From assembly GCA_964419255.1 (NCBI GenBank), contig CAYQOU010000124.1, forward strand, positions 1-5,104: DNA of 5,104 bases. Reading direction: 5' to 3'. Positions 1 to 4,778 of the stretch are shown here, in pieces. Within the stretch, counting starts at the first letter, position 1. Each line of letters begins with the position of its first letter. Source of the DNA: CAZPHU01 sp964419255 (GTDB lineage: Bacteria > Fibrobacterota > Chitinivibrionia > Chitinivibrionales > CAYFVL01). Under the pieces are notes generated by a model. That model was not told the DNA's origin and made no database searches. It saw only the letters and a list, made by a program, of their open reading frames with translations. Both the position numbers and the translations under genes were made by a program.

Positions 1-34
1 ATTTGTATGGAAGAATTTGTATGGAAGGATTTGT
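1..34. repeat. 14-bp tandem direct repeat at the window edge
   Basis: The unit ATTTGTATGGAAGA at 1-14 is followed directly by ATTTGTATGGAAGG at 15-28 (13 of 14 identical) and then by the first six bases of a third copy, ATTTGT, at 29-34. The array starts at the first base of the window and may continue to the left. The 14-bp period is not a multiple of three, so it is unlikely to encode a repeated peptide. It lies in the non-coding stretch 3' of the glycosyltransferase gene. No function is assigned. Confidence 0.7.
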
Positions 35-78
35 CTGCTGAAAGCCGGGCCCGAGTTTTTTTCCTGCCTGCTTTGCCA

Positions 79-1473
79 TCAGGCGGCGGCATATGTCTCT
101 TTCAGAGAGGAGACTTCCTCCCCAAGAGCTTTCCTGTCGATGCCCGGGGGTATTTCAGCCGTCGTCATGTTTGTCAGTACCAGGCGTGCCGCCCAGTACC
201 GGGGAATGTCTTTGAACAGAGGCTCGATGGAATCAAGAGTCTGATTCACCAGGGAAGTTTTGGACGCCTTGCGGTAAATCACGCATAGACCGATATGGGC
301 CTCTATATTGCCCCTCTGAGCCAGCTTAAGGCTTTCCTCATACAAATGAAGTGCATCCATGAGACGTCCCAGCTGGATACAGGCGGTGGCGGCCGCGTTT
401 TTTATGTCGGGCCGATTCGCAAACTTTTCCTGAGCCTCAGTGATCAGCCGCTCAAGCCCCTTTTTGTCTCGCACGAGCCAGCAGAGCCGGAAAAGCCGCA
501 GGTATGCCTTAACGGTGGTGAGCCGAAAATCGATACCGACCTGAACCGGCACGCTGCGGATATGGAGGATACGATAGAGGGCCTGGATGGCTCGATCGGT
601 CTGTCCCTGCATCTCATAGGAGACGGCAAGCCCGTAGAGGACATCCGGCCGGTCGGGATACAGCCGGATGGCTTGCCCAAAGCAATCTATGGCCTTGTCG
701 TATGATCCTGCACTGTTTGCCAGATTACCCAGCCCCATAAGCGCCTGGGTGGCAAGAAACGGACTGCTGGTCTTTATCCCCGGCAAATCCAGAAGTCTGC
801 CATACCACTGCCGGGCCGACTCATCATCTTCGAGAATCGTGTATGAATCGGCGATTTCGATTATTTCCACCGGCTGAGGATGCTCTGGGTCGAAATCCTC
901 CAGAAGATAGCGCAGGTTTCTTCGGGCCTTTTGTTTGAGCTGCGAGGCGTCCGCATAGCCGTGGTGTTCGATGATCACCGGCTGCTTCTCCATGCTCATC
1001 CCGATGCGCAAGGCACTGGGCATGATCTGCTCATGAATACGTCCCTCGAAAAACAGGCTGCCGTGGTTGGGAAACATGCGGGCCTGCACGAATTCGGAAC
1101 CGGTGTCTCCCGGTTTCTGGTTACGCACAATAAAGCCCAAAACCCGATCAGGGTGCGCCCCTTTCAGACTCTTGAGCTGCTCTGCCGATCGGGCGGGAAC
1201 CACATCATCGGCATCGAGCCATAAGATCCACTCATGCCGGGCATGGCTGATCGACTCATTGCGGGCGGCGGAAAAATCCTCTCGCCAGGCATACTCATAG
1301 ACCTCGGCGCCATGTCGGGCCGCAATCTGCCTGGTGCCGTCATCCGATCCCGTGTCCACCACCACAATCTGATCGGCAACCGCAGCTACACTCTGCAGAC
1401 ACCGGCCAAGCCTCTCCTGCTCATTCTTAACGATCATGCAGACTGACAGTCCGGGGGTTTTGGATCTACTCAT
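79..1473 (-). CDS. Family 2 glycosyltransferase with C-terminal TPR repeats
   Basis: Predicted cytoplasmic 464-aa enzyme that would transfer a sugar from a nucleotide-sugar to an unknown acceptor. Residues 8-150 form a GT-A fold of family GT2: the SVCMIVKNE strand at 10-18, IVVVDTGSDDGT at 36-47 (nucleotide binding), the DFSAARN motif at 66-72, and LDADD at 86-90, where Asp87/Asp89 form the metal-binding DxD-type motif. FEGRIHEQI at 142-150 is typical of the TPR-fused, SunS-like branch. TPR-like helices follow, clearest at about 240-273 and 274-307, with more degenerate repeats to the C-terminus; these usually bind a protein partner or acceptor. There is no signal peptide or membrane segment. 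The ATG at 1473 is preceded by GGTGA six bases upstream, overlapping the stop of the response regulator gene, so translation is probably coupled. The catalytic motifs look intact. Donor and acceptor cannot be read from the sequence; protein glycosylation or surface polysaccharide synthesis are both possible. Confidence 0.93.
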   Translation of the reverse strand: MSRSKTPGLSVCMIVKNEQERLGRCLQSVAAVADQIVVVDTGSDDGTRQIAARHGAEVYEYAWREDFSAARNESISHARHEWILWLDADDVVPARSAEQLKSLKGAHPDRVLGFIVRNQKPGDTGSEFVQARMFPNHGSLFFEGRIHEQIMPSALRIGMSMEKQPVIIEHHGYADASQLKQKARRNLRYLLEDFDPEHPQPVEIIEIADSYTILEDDESARQWYGRLLDLPGIKTSSPFLATQALMGLGNLANSAGSYDKAIDCFGQAIRLYPDRPDVLYGLAVSYEMQGQTDRAIQALYRILHIRSVPVQVGIDFRLTTVKAYLRLFRLCWLVRDKKGLERLITEAQEKFANRPDIKNAAATACIQLGRLMDALHLYEESLKLAQRGNIEAHIGLCVIYRKASKTSLVNQTLDSIEPLFKDIPRYWAARLVLTNMTTAEIPPGIDRKALGEEVSSLKETYAAA

Positions 1474-1479
1474 AAAAAG

Positions 1480-1484
1480 TCACC
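1480..1484 (-). promoter_or_regulatory. Ribosome binding site of the glycosyltransferase, overlapping the upstream stop
   Basis: On the minus strand the bases read GGTGACTTTTTATG. The GGTGA contains the TGA stop codon of the response regulator (1480-1482) and sits six bases before the ATG at 1473. A ribosome terminating on the first gene would therefore be placed on the start of the second, which supports translational coupling. Confidence 0.65.
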
Positions 1485-1851
1485 GGCAGGCGTTTCGCAC
1501 GATATGGTCAAATTCATCCAGGGAAAAGGGCTTGGAGACCGTGGGAATCTGTTCAAGAAACTGATCGAGCGGATCGGTGTTGGTTCCGTCCATGATTATC
1601 ACCACATGCTTTTTTATACTGTCATACATGTTCAGGAGAGTAATAATCCCCTGCGTTCCGTCCATATCCCCCAGATGATAATCCAGAAGAATGAGATCAT
1701 ACCCCCCGGCATCGCTTTGAAGCTTCTCCTGGGCGTGTTCAATATCCAGCACCCGATCCAGCGTAATATCCTTGAAAATAATCTCCAGAATATCCGCAAC
1801 AAGCTCGTGAACATCAAGATCGGCGCTTGCGACAAGCACATTTACTGGCAT
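1480..1851 (-). CDS. Stand-alone receiver (CheY-like) protein with a degenerate active site
   Basis: A 123-aa single-domain response regulator receiver with no output domain. Numbering from the ATG at 1851: strand 1 is VNVLVASADLD (3-13), LILLDYHLGDMDG (53-65) carries the probable phospho-acceptor Asp57, and SKPFSLDEF (106-114) carries the conserved Lys107 before the cis-Pro. The acidic pair that binds magnesium after strand 1 is replaced by Ser9-Ala10, with only Asp11 nearby. The strand-4 position usually held by Thr or Ser lies in VVIIMDG (83-89) and seems to be Met or Asp. Phosphorylation may therefore be weak, or the protein may signal without it. A TTG at 1857 gives two more residues and sits five bases after GAGAGA, a better spacing than for the ATG, so either start is possible. 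It lies 6 bp upstream of the glycosyltransferase gene in one likely operon. No histidine kinase is in the window. A role in controlling the glycosyltransferase, by protein contact or otherwise, is inference. Confidence 0.88.
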   Translation of the reverse strand: MPVNVLVASADLDVHELVADILEIIFKDITLDRVLDIEHAQEKLQSDAGGYDLILLDYHLGDMDGTQGIITLLNMYDSIKKHVVIIMDGTNTDPLDQFLEQIPTVSKPFSLDEFDHIVRNACR

Positions 1852-2037
1852 AGACAAAAAAATCTCTCTTTCACTGATTCTCCCCCACCCCTCTCCTGAA
1901 AAGATAGTTGCCTCCTCCGTGTCATTGCAAGCTACTAATTCATTTTTAATCGACAGTTTTTTCGTGCTCGCGCCCGTGTCAAAACAAGAGCCCCGAAAGC
2001 GATTCTAACAAGCGACTACCAGCACATTGGTAACGGG

Positions 2038-2094
2038 ACCTCTCTGATAATTCAGTTGAACCTGCACCTGTAACTATTTGTTTCATCAGAGGGT
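2038..2094. repeat. Interrupted inverted repeat (long hairpin)
   Basis: CTCTGAT at 2042-2048 is the exact reverse complement of ATCAGAG at 2085-2091. With one unpaired T at 2041 the pairing extends by ACC (2038-2040) with GGT (2092-2094), giving ten base pairs. The enclosed 36 bases contain a smaller pair, AGTT (2054-2057) with AACT (2072-2075). It could form in RNA from either strand. It may be part of the 3' untranslated region of the TPR transcript, a small RNA or a leader element; nothing favours one strongly. Confidence 0.45.
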
Positions 2095-2104
2095 ATTTAT
2101 CTTC

Positions 2105-2127
2105 AAAAGGTGATTCACCCGCCTTTT
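2105..2127 (-). terminator. Candidate bidirectional terminator downstream of the TPR gene
   Basis: AAAAGG (2105-2110) and CCTTTT (2122-2127) are inverted copies. An internal GGTG-ATT-CACC hairpin spans 2109-2119. On the minus strand the hairpin GGTGAATCACC is followed directly by TTTTGAAG; on the plus strand the arm runs into CCTTTTATT. The A-tract/T-tract symmetry is typical of intrinsic terminators, but the GC stem is only four base pairs and the T run is short. It lies about 87 bp past the TPR stop codon, in the right place to separate it from the response regulator gene. Confidence 0.4.
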
Positions 2128-2182
2128 ATTCGATATGAAGCATTTTCCTTCACATATGTACGAGTCGGGGAAAAAAAGATTG

Positions 2183-2200
2183 TGAAATCTGCAGATTTCA
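2183..2200 (-). repeat. Perfect 18-bp palindrome just past the TPR stop, with a T run
   Basis: TGAAATCTGCAGATTTCA is a perfect 18-bp palindrome 13 bp after the TPR gene stop codon. On the minus strand it is followed, after a five-base gap, by a run of T complementary to the A run at 2171-2177. It could act as a weak AT-rich intrinsic terminator (seven-base-pair stem, TGCA loop) or as a binding site for a dimeric regulator. The gap before the T run weakens the terminator reading. Confidence 0.45.
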
Positions 2201-2213
2201 ATGTGTCTATGGC

Positions 2214-3212
2214 TTAATCGATGGTGATACCGCTCAGCGATAGTGTGGGTGGGTGAGCATCCGAATGAATAGGACGAATAAGAACCAGCTTGCGTTTGAG
2301 ACGTGTGGCGGCCAGAGAGCCGAAGATTGATTCAAATTCGCTTAATTTGTTGTTGATGATTTCCGGCCGGCCATGATTCTGGTCTACGAATTCTTCTAAT
2401 TCGCGTTGTTTCTTCACATACTGGCTCTGTTTTCCGTAGATATGAGCCTTCAGAAGATGAATGATGGTCATCTGGGGAGACTGCTGCTGGCGGATGTGCA
2501 GATGCTCCATTGCCTCTTCCAACTTCCCGGCCGCACACATGTGACAGGTCCAGATCACCAGATCCATTTTGGAGAGGGTGCGATTTGCCTTGAGAATCCG
2601 CCTGCGCAAAAATTCCACATCCGTTCCTTCCACCCTCTGCTGATAGTGGATAATTAGCCGATGAAGTGCACGGATATTATCGGGATCGCGTTCGAGCAGC
2701 TGCTCCAGTGTTAACTCGAGGAGTTGATAATCCTTGATTCTGACACACAGATCGGCAAGAGAGAGATAGGCGTAGTAATTGCCGGGAGCAACGGCGATCT
2801 CCTGCTGCAGACAGACTATGGCTTTTCTGAGCTGATTCAGCTGCAGATAAGTCGATGCCAGCCGGTGGTAGGGAATATCATTGCGATCGTTGACCAGAAT
2901 CGCCTTCTCAAACCACTGGATGCTGCTTTCGAAACATCGGAAATATTGATTTATCTCCCCGATCAAAATGTAGACGTCGGCAAGATCCCGGCAGTTTTCT
3001 TCGTTTTTGCAGGGCAGATTCTCAAAAAAAGAGGTGATATGAACCAGTTGTTTGATCGCAGGTTCCACCCGCCCGTGAATACAGGCATCGTAGGCCTTGT
3101 TTTCGATATGCTCGGCAAGATCCTCATATGCACGGCTGCATGTCACGACCAGATTCACCAGTTGAGCCAGAGTGTATCTTTGCGGACAGAATTTCAATAG
3201 TTTTCGTGACAT
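2214..3212 (-). CDS. TPR-repeat protein of unknown function
   Basis: A 332-aa protein without signal peptide or membrane segment, so probably cytoplasmic. TPR-like helix pairs are visible at about 74-107, 111-144 (with LASTYLQL and the APGN turn) and 145-178 (LADLC, ending RDPDN), with more degenerate helices to about 275. TPR arrays bind other proteins; there is no catalytic motif. It has ten cysteines, including CHMC at 223-226 and C68/C74, somewhat high for a TPR protein. The C-terminus, RLKRKLVLIRPIHSDAHPP (304-322), is basic and then loosely ordered. I chose the ATG at 3212 because AAGGGG lies five bases upstream; an in-frame TTG at 3236 would add eight residues but would place that site inside the gene. 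It is transcribed divergently from the DUF2914 gene and in the same direction as the response regulator gene, but 362 bp away with a candidate terminator between. I do not recognise a specific family; partner and role are unknown. Confidence 0.87.
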   Translation of the reverse strand: MSRKLLKFCPQRYTLAQLVNLVVTCSRAYEDLAEHIENKAYDACIHGRVEPAIKQLVHITSFFENLPCKNEENCRDLADVYILIGEINQYFRCFESSIQWFEKAILVNDRNDIPYHRLASTYLQLNQLRKAIVCLQQEIAVAPGNYYAYLSLADLCVRIKDYQLLELTLEQLLERDPDNIRALHRLIIHYQQRVEGTDVEFLRRRILKANRTLSKMDLVIWTCHMCAAGKLEEAMEHLHIRQQQSPQMTIIHLLKAHIYGKQSQYVKKQRELEEFVDQNHGRPEIINNKLSEFESIFGSLAATRLKRKLVLIRPIHSDAHPPTLSLSGITID

Positions 3213-3217
3213 ATTCA

Positions 3218-3223
3218 CCCCTT
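3218..3223 (-). promoter_or_regulatory. Ribosome binding site deciding the TPR gene start
   Basis: On the minus strand AAGGGG is followed by TGAAT and then the ATG at 3212. The five-base spacing supports this ATG over the TTG 24 bases upstream. Confidence 0.6.
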
Positions 3224-3231
3224 CTGGACAG

Positions 3232-3258
3232 CCCAACCACCCCTGTTACCCTACACCC
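3232..3258 (-). promoter_or_regulatory. Putative G-quadruplex motif upstream of the TPR gene
   Basis: On the minus strand four G tracts follow one another: GGG, loop TGTA, GGG, loop TAACA, GGGG, loop TGGTT, GGG. This meets the usual G3+N1-7 rule for an intramolecular quadruplex. A fifth tract, GGGG at 3218-3221, is the core of the TPR ribosome binding site. The motif ends 19 bp before the ATG and is on the coding strand, so it could fold in the mRNA leader if transcription starts upstream of it, or in the DNA at the promoter. The motif is read directly; regulation is inferred. Confidence 0.5.
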
Positions 3259-3272
3259 TAAGAATAACATCT

Positions 3273-3283
3273 TCGATAATCGA
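3273..3283. repeat. Odd palindrome TCGATAATCGA
   Basis: TCGAT-A-ATCGA is a perfect 11-bp odd palindrome about 60 bp upstream of the TPR start codon. The position would suit an operator, but the site is short and no second copy was seen in the window. Confidence 0.3.
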
Positions 3284-3423
3284 TGCGCAAGATTCTACAT
3301 CAACCGGTATTCATTGTCTGTCGTAAAAACAAATTTCATGCCACTGCCATGCTCTTGCCGATGCCTCGTCGGGTTACAATTTGATATATTATTTACATCG
3401 AGTTCAGAGAAGTACCTCACGGT

Positions 3424-3442
3424 TGTAAAGCCATGCTTTATA
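3424..3442. repeat. Small inverted repeat in the divergent intergenic region
   Basis: TAAAGC (3426-3431) and GCTTTA (3435-3440) are exact inverted copies around CAT; one outer T-A pair (3424 and 3442) across a G-T wobble extends the arms. It could be a dimeric regulator site or a small hairpin. No T run follows, so it is not a terminator. Confidence 0.35.
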
Positions 3443-3598
3443 CGGCATCCATTTGTCTGCCTGAACAAGTAACAATGATCCCGGTGTTGGCGAGGATGAC
3501 AGTCCCGACGGCAGTGCACGGAAGCGGCATAATCATGATGGTATCCTGTCCTCACGCATGCGAAGAGGAAAATGACAACAGAACCAGTTGTGATTTTT

Positions 3599-3627
3599 TT
3601 GAACAGATGCTATGTAAGTGGTGTATT
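3599..3627 (+). promoter_or_regulatory. Weak sigma-70-like promoter candidate for the DUF2914 gene
   Basis: TTGAAC (3599-3604) and TGTATT (3622-3627) each match four of six consensus bases and are 17 bp apart. Transcription would begin near 3634, leaving a leader of about 20 bases that includes the ribosome binding site. The match is modest, so this is only a candidate. Confidence 0.25.
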
Positions 3628-3642
3628 CGAGATTCCGGCCAC

Positions 3643-3648
3643 AGGTGA
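3643..3648 (+). promoter_or_regulatory. Ribosome binding site deciding the DUF2914 start
   Basis: AGGTGA lies five bases before the ATG at 3654. Upstream in-frame GTG codons at 3618 and 3621 have no comparable site, so the ATG is preferred. Confidence 0.6.
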
Positions 3649-3653
3649 TACCG

Positions 3654-4688
3654 ATGATAAAATGGTGTAAGGATACGTATACAAAGATCAAGTCCTATAT
3701 TCCCGCGGTATGCTTTCTCGGGGGATTTAGCTGGGACAACCTCACGCTCAGAAGAATAGATAACACGCTGGATATGGTTATGTTCGGCGGTTATCTGCTG
3801 CTTTGCGGAGTGGCCATTTTCCTTATGGGGCGGGGGATAAAATTCAAGTTTTCCCAATACCTGCCCATGGCGGTGCAGTTCTTTTTCGGCGGCCTGTTCA
3901 GCTCTTTTGTGGTCTACTACTTCAAGAGCGCCTCCTCCCTGCCGACATTGCTGTTTATGTTTCTGCTGCTTGTTCTTCTGATCGGTAACGAGTTTATAGA
4001 AAAGAAACTCAACAACGTCACTCTCGCATCCATGCTGTGGGGCTTTGCCACATTCATGTACCTGAATGCAACGCTGCCCGTCATCCTCAGGGCCATGAAC
4101 GGGTGGGTATTTATCCTCTCACTGGCGACAAGCTTCTCGCTGTATCTGGCTCTGCGGTATGTCACCGCAAATCCCACGATGCGTCTGGGCTCGATGGGCG
4201 CGGTGTACGGGATGATTTTCATCTTCTACTTTCTGAACATAATCCCCCCCGTTCCACTGGCGAAAAAACAGATGGGCATCTACCGGACGATCTCCAGAAA
4301 TGAAAACTTCTTCAGCTGCGCTATCTCCAGGCCGCCGTGGTTCCAACCATTTCGCAAAAGCGAGAAGAGATTTGACTGGGCACAGGGAGACACCGTCTTT
4401 TGTTTCACCAGCATATTCGCACCTACCAATCTGACCAAGAAAGTTTTCCACCACTGGTACTATCAGGATCCCCAAAAAAACAAGTTTATCCTGACCGATC
4501 GTGTCGGGTACCGCCTGATCGGGGGACGTGAGGATGGCTACCGGGGCTATACCTACAAGTCCCACATGAAACCGGGCAAATGGAAAGTGGCCCTGAAAAC
4601 CGATGACAACAAGACTCTGGGTATCGTCTCTTTCCGGGTCGTTGACCGCGACCGCGACTCCCTGGCGCTGAAAACCTTCCACTTCTAG
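3654..4688 (+). CDS. Polytopic membrane protein with C-terminal DUF2914 domain
   Basis: A 344-aa protein with two parts. The N-terminal 200 residues begin with a basic segment and FLGGFSWDNLTLRR (21-34), followed by about six hydrophobic segments near 38-59, 68-89, 96-112, 122-142, 149-169 and 180-200. A basic linker (AKKQMGIYR, 203-211) leads to a soluble domain. Residues about 247-332 match the DUF2914 pattern: an FCFTSIFAPTN strand, HHWYYQDP (266-273), RGYTYKSHMKPGKWKVALKT (297-316) and GIVSFRV at the end. DUF2914 is a small beta-rich domain of unknown function. The side of the membrane on which it sits is unclear, because both ends of the membrane part are basic. The protein is full length with no sign of damage. 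It is divergent from the TPR gene and 90 bp ahead of a secreted-protein gene on the same strand, which may be co-transcribed. An envelope role is inferred from topology and neighbour; no enzymatic motif was seen. GTG starts at 3618 or 3621 would add 11 or 12 residues but lack a ribosome binding site. Confidence 0.9.
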   Translation: MIKWCKDTYTKIKSYIPAVCFLGGFSWDNLTLRRIDNTLDMVMFGGYLLLCGVAIFLMGRGIKFKFSQYLPMAVQFFFGGLFSSFVVYYFKSASSLPTLLFMFLLLVLLIGNEFIEKKLNNVTLASMLWGFATFMYLNATLPVILRAMNGWVFILSLATSFSLYLALRYVTANPTMRLGSMGAVYGMIFIFYFLNIIPPVPLAKKQMGIYRTISRNENFFSCAISRPPWFQPFRKSEKRFDWAQGDTVFCFTSIFAPTNLTKKVFHHWYYQDPQKNKFILTDRVGYRLIGGREDGYRGYTYKSHMKPGKWKVALKTDDNKTLGIVSFRVVDRDRDSLALKTFHF

Positions 4689-4706
4689 CCGTGGGCTCAT
4701 ATGTGC

Positions 4707-4722
4707 TTCCATTGCGATGGAA
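4707..4722. repeat. Hairpin between the DUF2914 and secreted-protein genes
   Basis: TTCCAT (4707-4712) and ATGGAA (4717-4722) are exact inverted copies around the tetraloop TGCG. It lies 18 bp past the DUF2914 stop. No T run follows on the plus strand, so it is not a standard intrinsic terminator; it may be a transcript-processing or 3'-stabilising hairpin, or chance. Confidence 0.35.
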
Positions 4723-4767
4723 CGACATTCGCTTCTCATTGAGAGTTGTACAGGTTGTATCGAATAT

Positions 4768-4773
4768 GGGGAG
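4768..4773 (+). promoter_or_regulatory. Ribosome binding site of the secreted-protein gene
   Basis: GGGGAG lies five bases before the ATG at 4779 and supports that start. An ATG at 4766 overlaps this site but is in another frame. Confidence 0.5.
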
Positions 4774-4778
4774 TAGTC

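Larger units (their letters stand above)
1852..2213. other. Gene-free intergenic region between the TPR gene and the response regulator gene
   Basis: No convincing coding sequence was found on either strand of this 362-bp stretch. It should contain the 3' end of the TPR transcript and the promoter of the response regulator-glycosyltransferase pair, both on the minus strand. It holds three inverted repeats, listed separately (2038-2094, 2105-2127, 2183-2200). The part next to the response regulator (about 1880-1918) is strongly purine rich on the minus strand, with several Shine-Dalgarno-like runs such as GGAGGAGG and GGGGTGGGGG. Only weak sigma-70-like matches were seen (TTGCAA, 18 bp, TATCTT around 1899-1928 on the minus strand), too poor to call a promoter. 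Confidence 0.6.
3213..3653. other. Divergent intergenic region between the TPR and DUF2914 genes
   Basis: This 441-bp stretch has only short open frames with no recognisable protein content on either strand. It must hold divergent promoters. Features seen in it and listed separately are a G-quadruplex motif near the TPR start (3232-3258), an odd palindrome (3273-3283), a small inverted repeat (3424-3442), a weak promoter candidate (3599-3627) and the ribosome binding site of the DUF2914 gene. An AT-rich segment at about 3374-3396 (ACAATTTGATATATTATTTACA) could be a melting region, but no well-spaced -35 element was found for it. Confidence 0.6.

Noticed and set aside
41..61. CGGGCCCG followed by seven T on the plus strand, looking like an intrinsic terminator
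   Set aside because: The palindrome has no room for a loop and leaves only a two-base-pair stem. On the minus strand, where the nearby gene runs, the T run becomes an A run, so it cannot terminate the glycosyltransferase transcript.
2046..2075. tRNA-like T-arm on the minus strand (GGTTCAAC)
   Set aside because: The flanking bases do not form the five-base-pair T stem, and no anticodon arm, D arm or acceptor stem was found.
2042..2093. Possible hammerhead ribozyme core, because the minus strand contains CTGATGA
   Set aside because: No GAAA element follows a stem II at the right place and the pairing around it does not give three hammerhead stems.
2724..3200. 158-codon plus-strand open frame opposite the TPR gene
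   Set aside because: The minus strand has clear TPR repeats and a good ribosome binding site there. The plus-strand product is an antisense shadow.
3409..3470. Possible GEMM-type cyclic di-GMP riboswitch, prompted by a TAAAGCC stretch
   Set aside because: The conserved GEMM elements, including the GNRA tetraloop and receptor and the paired P1 arms, could not be found.
3433..3648. 71-codon plus-strand open frame in the divergent intergenic region
   Set aside because: No good ribosome binding site, an odd composition and no recognisable motif; the other frames across the stretch look equally random.
4119..4739. Long 206-codon open frame on the minus strand opposite the DUF2914 gene
   Set aside because: It overlaps a plus-strand gene with clear membrane segments and a recognisable domain. 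Its own translation has no family resemblance, so it is an antisense shadow.
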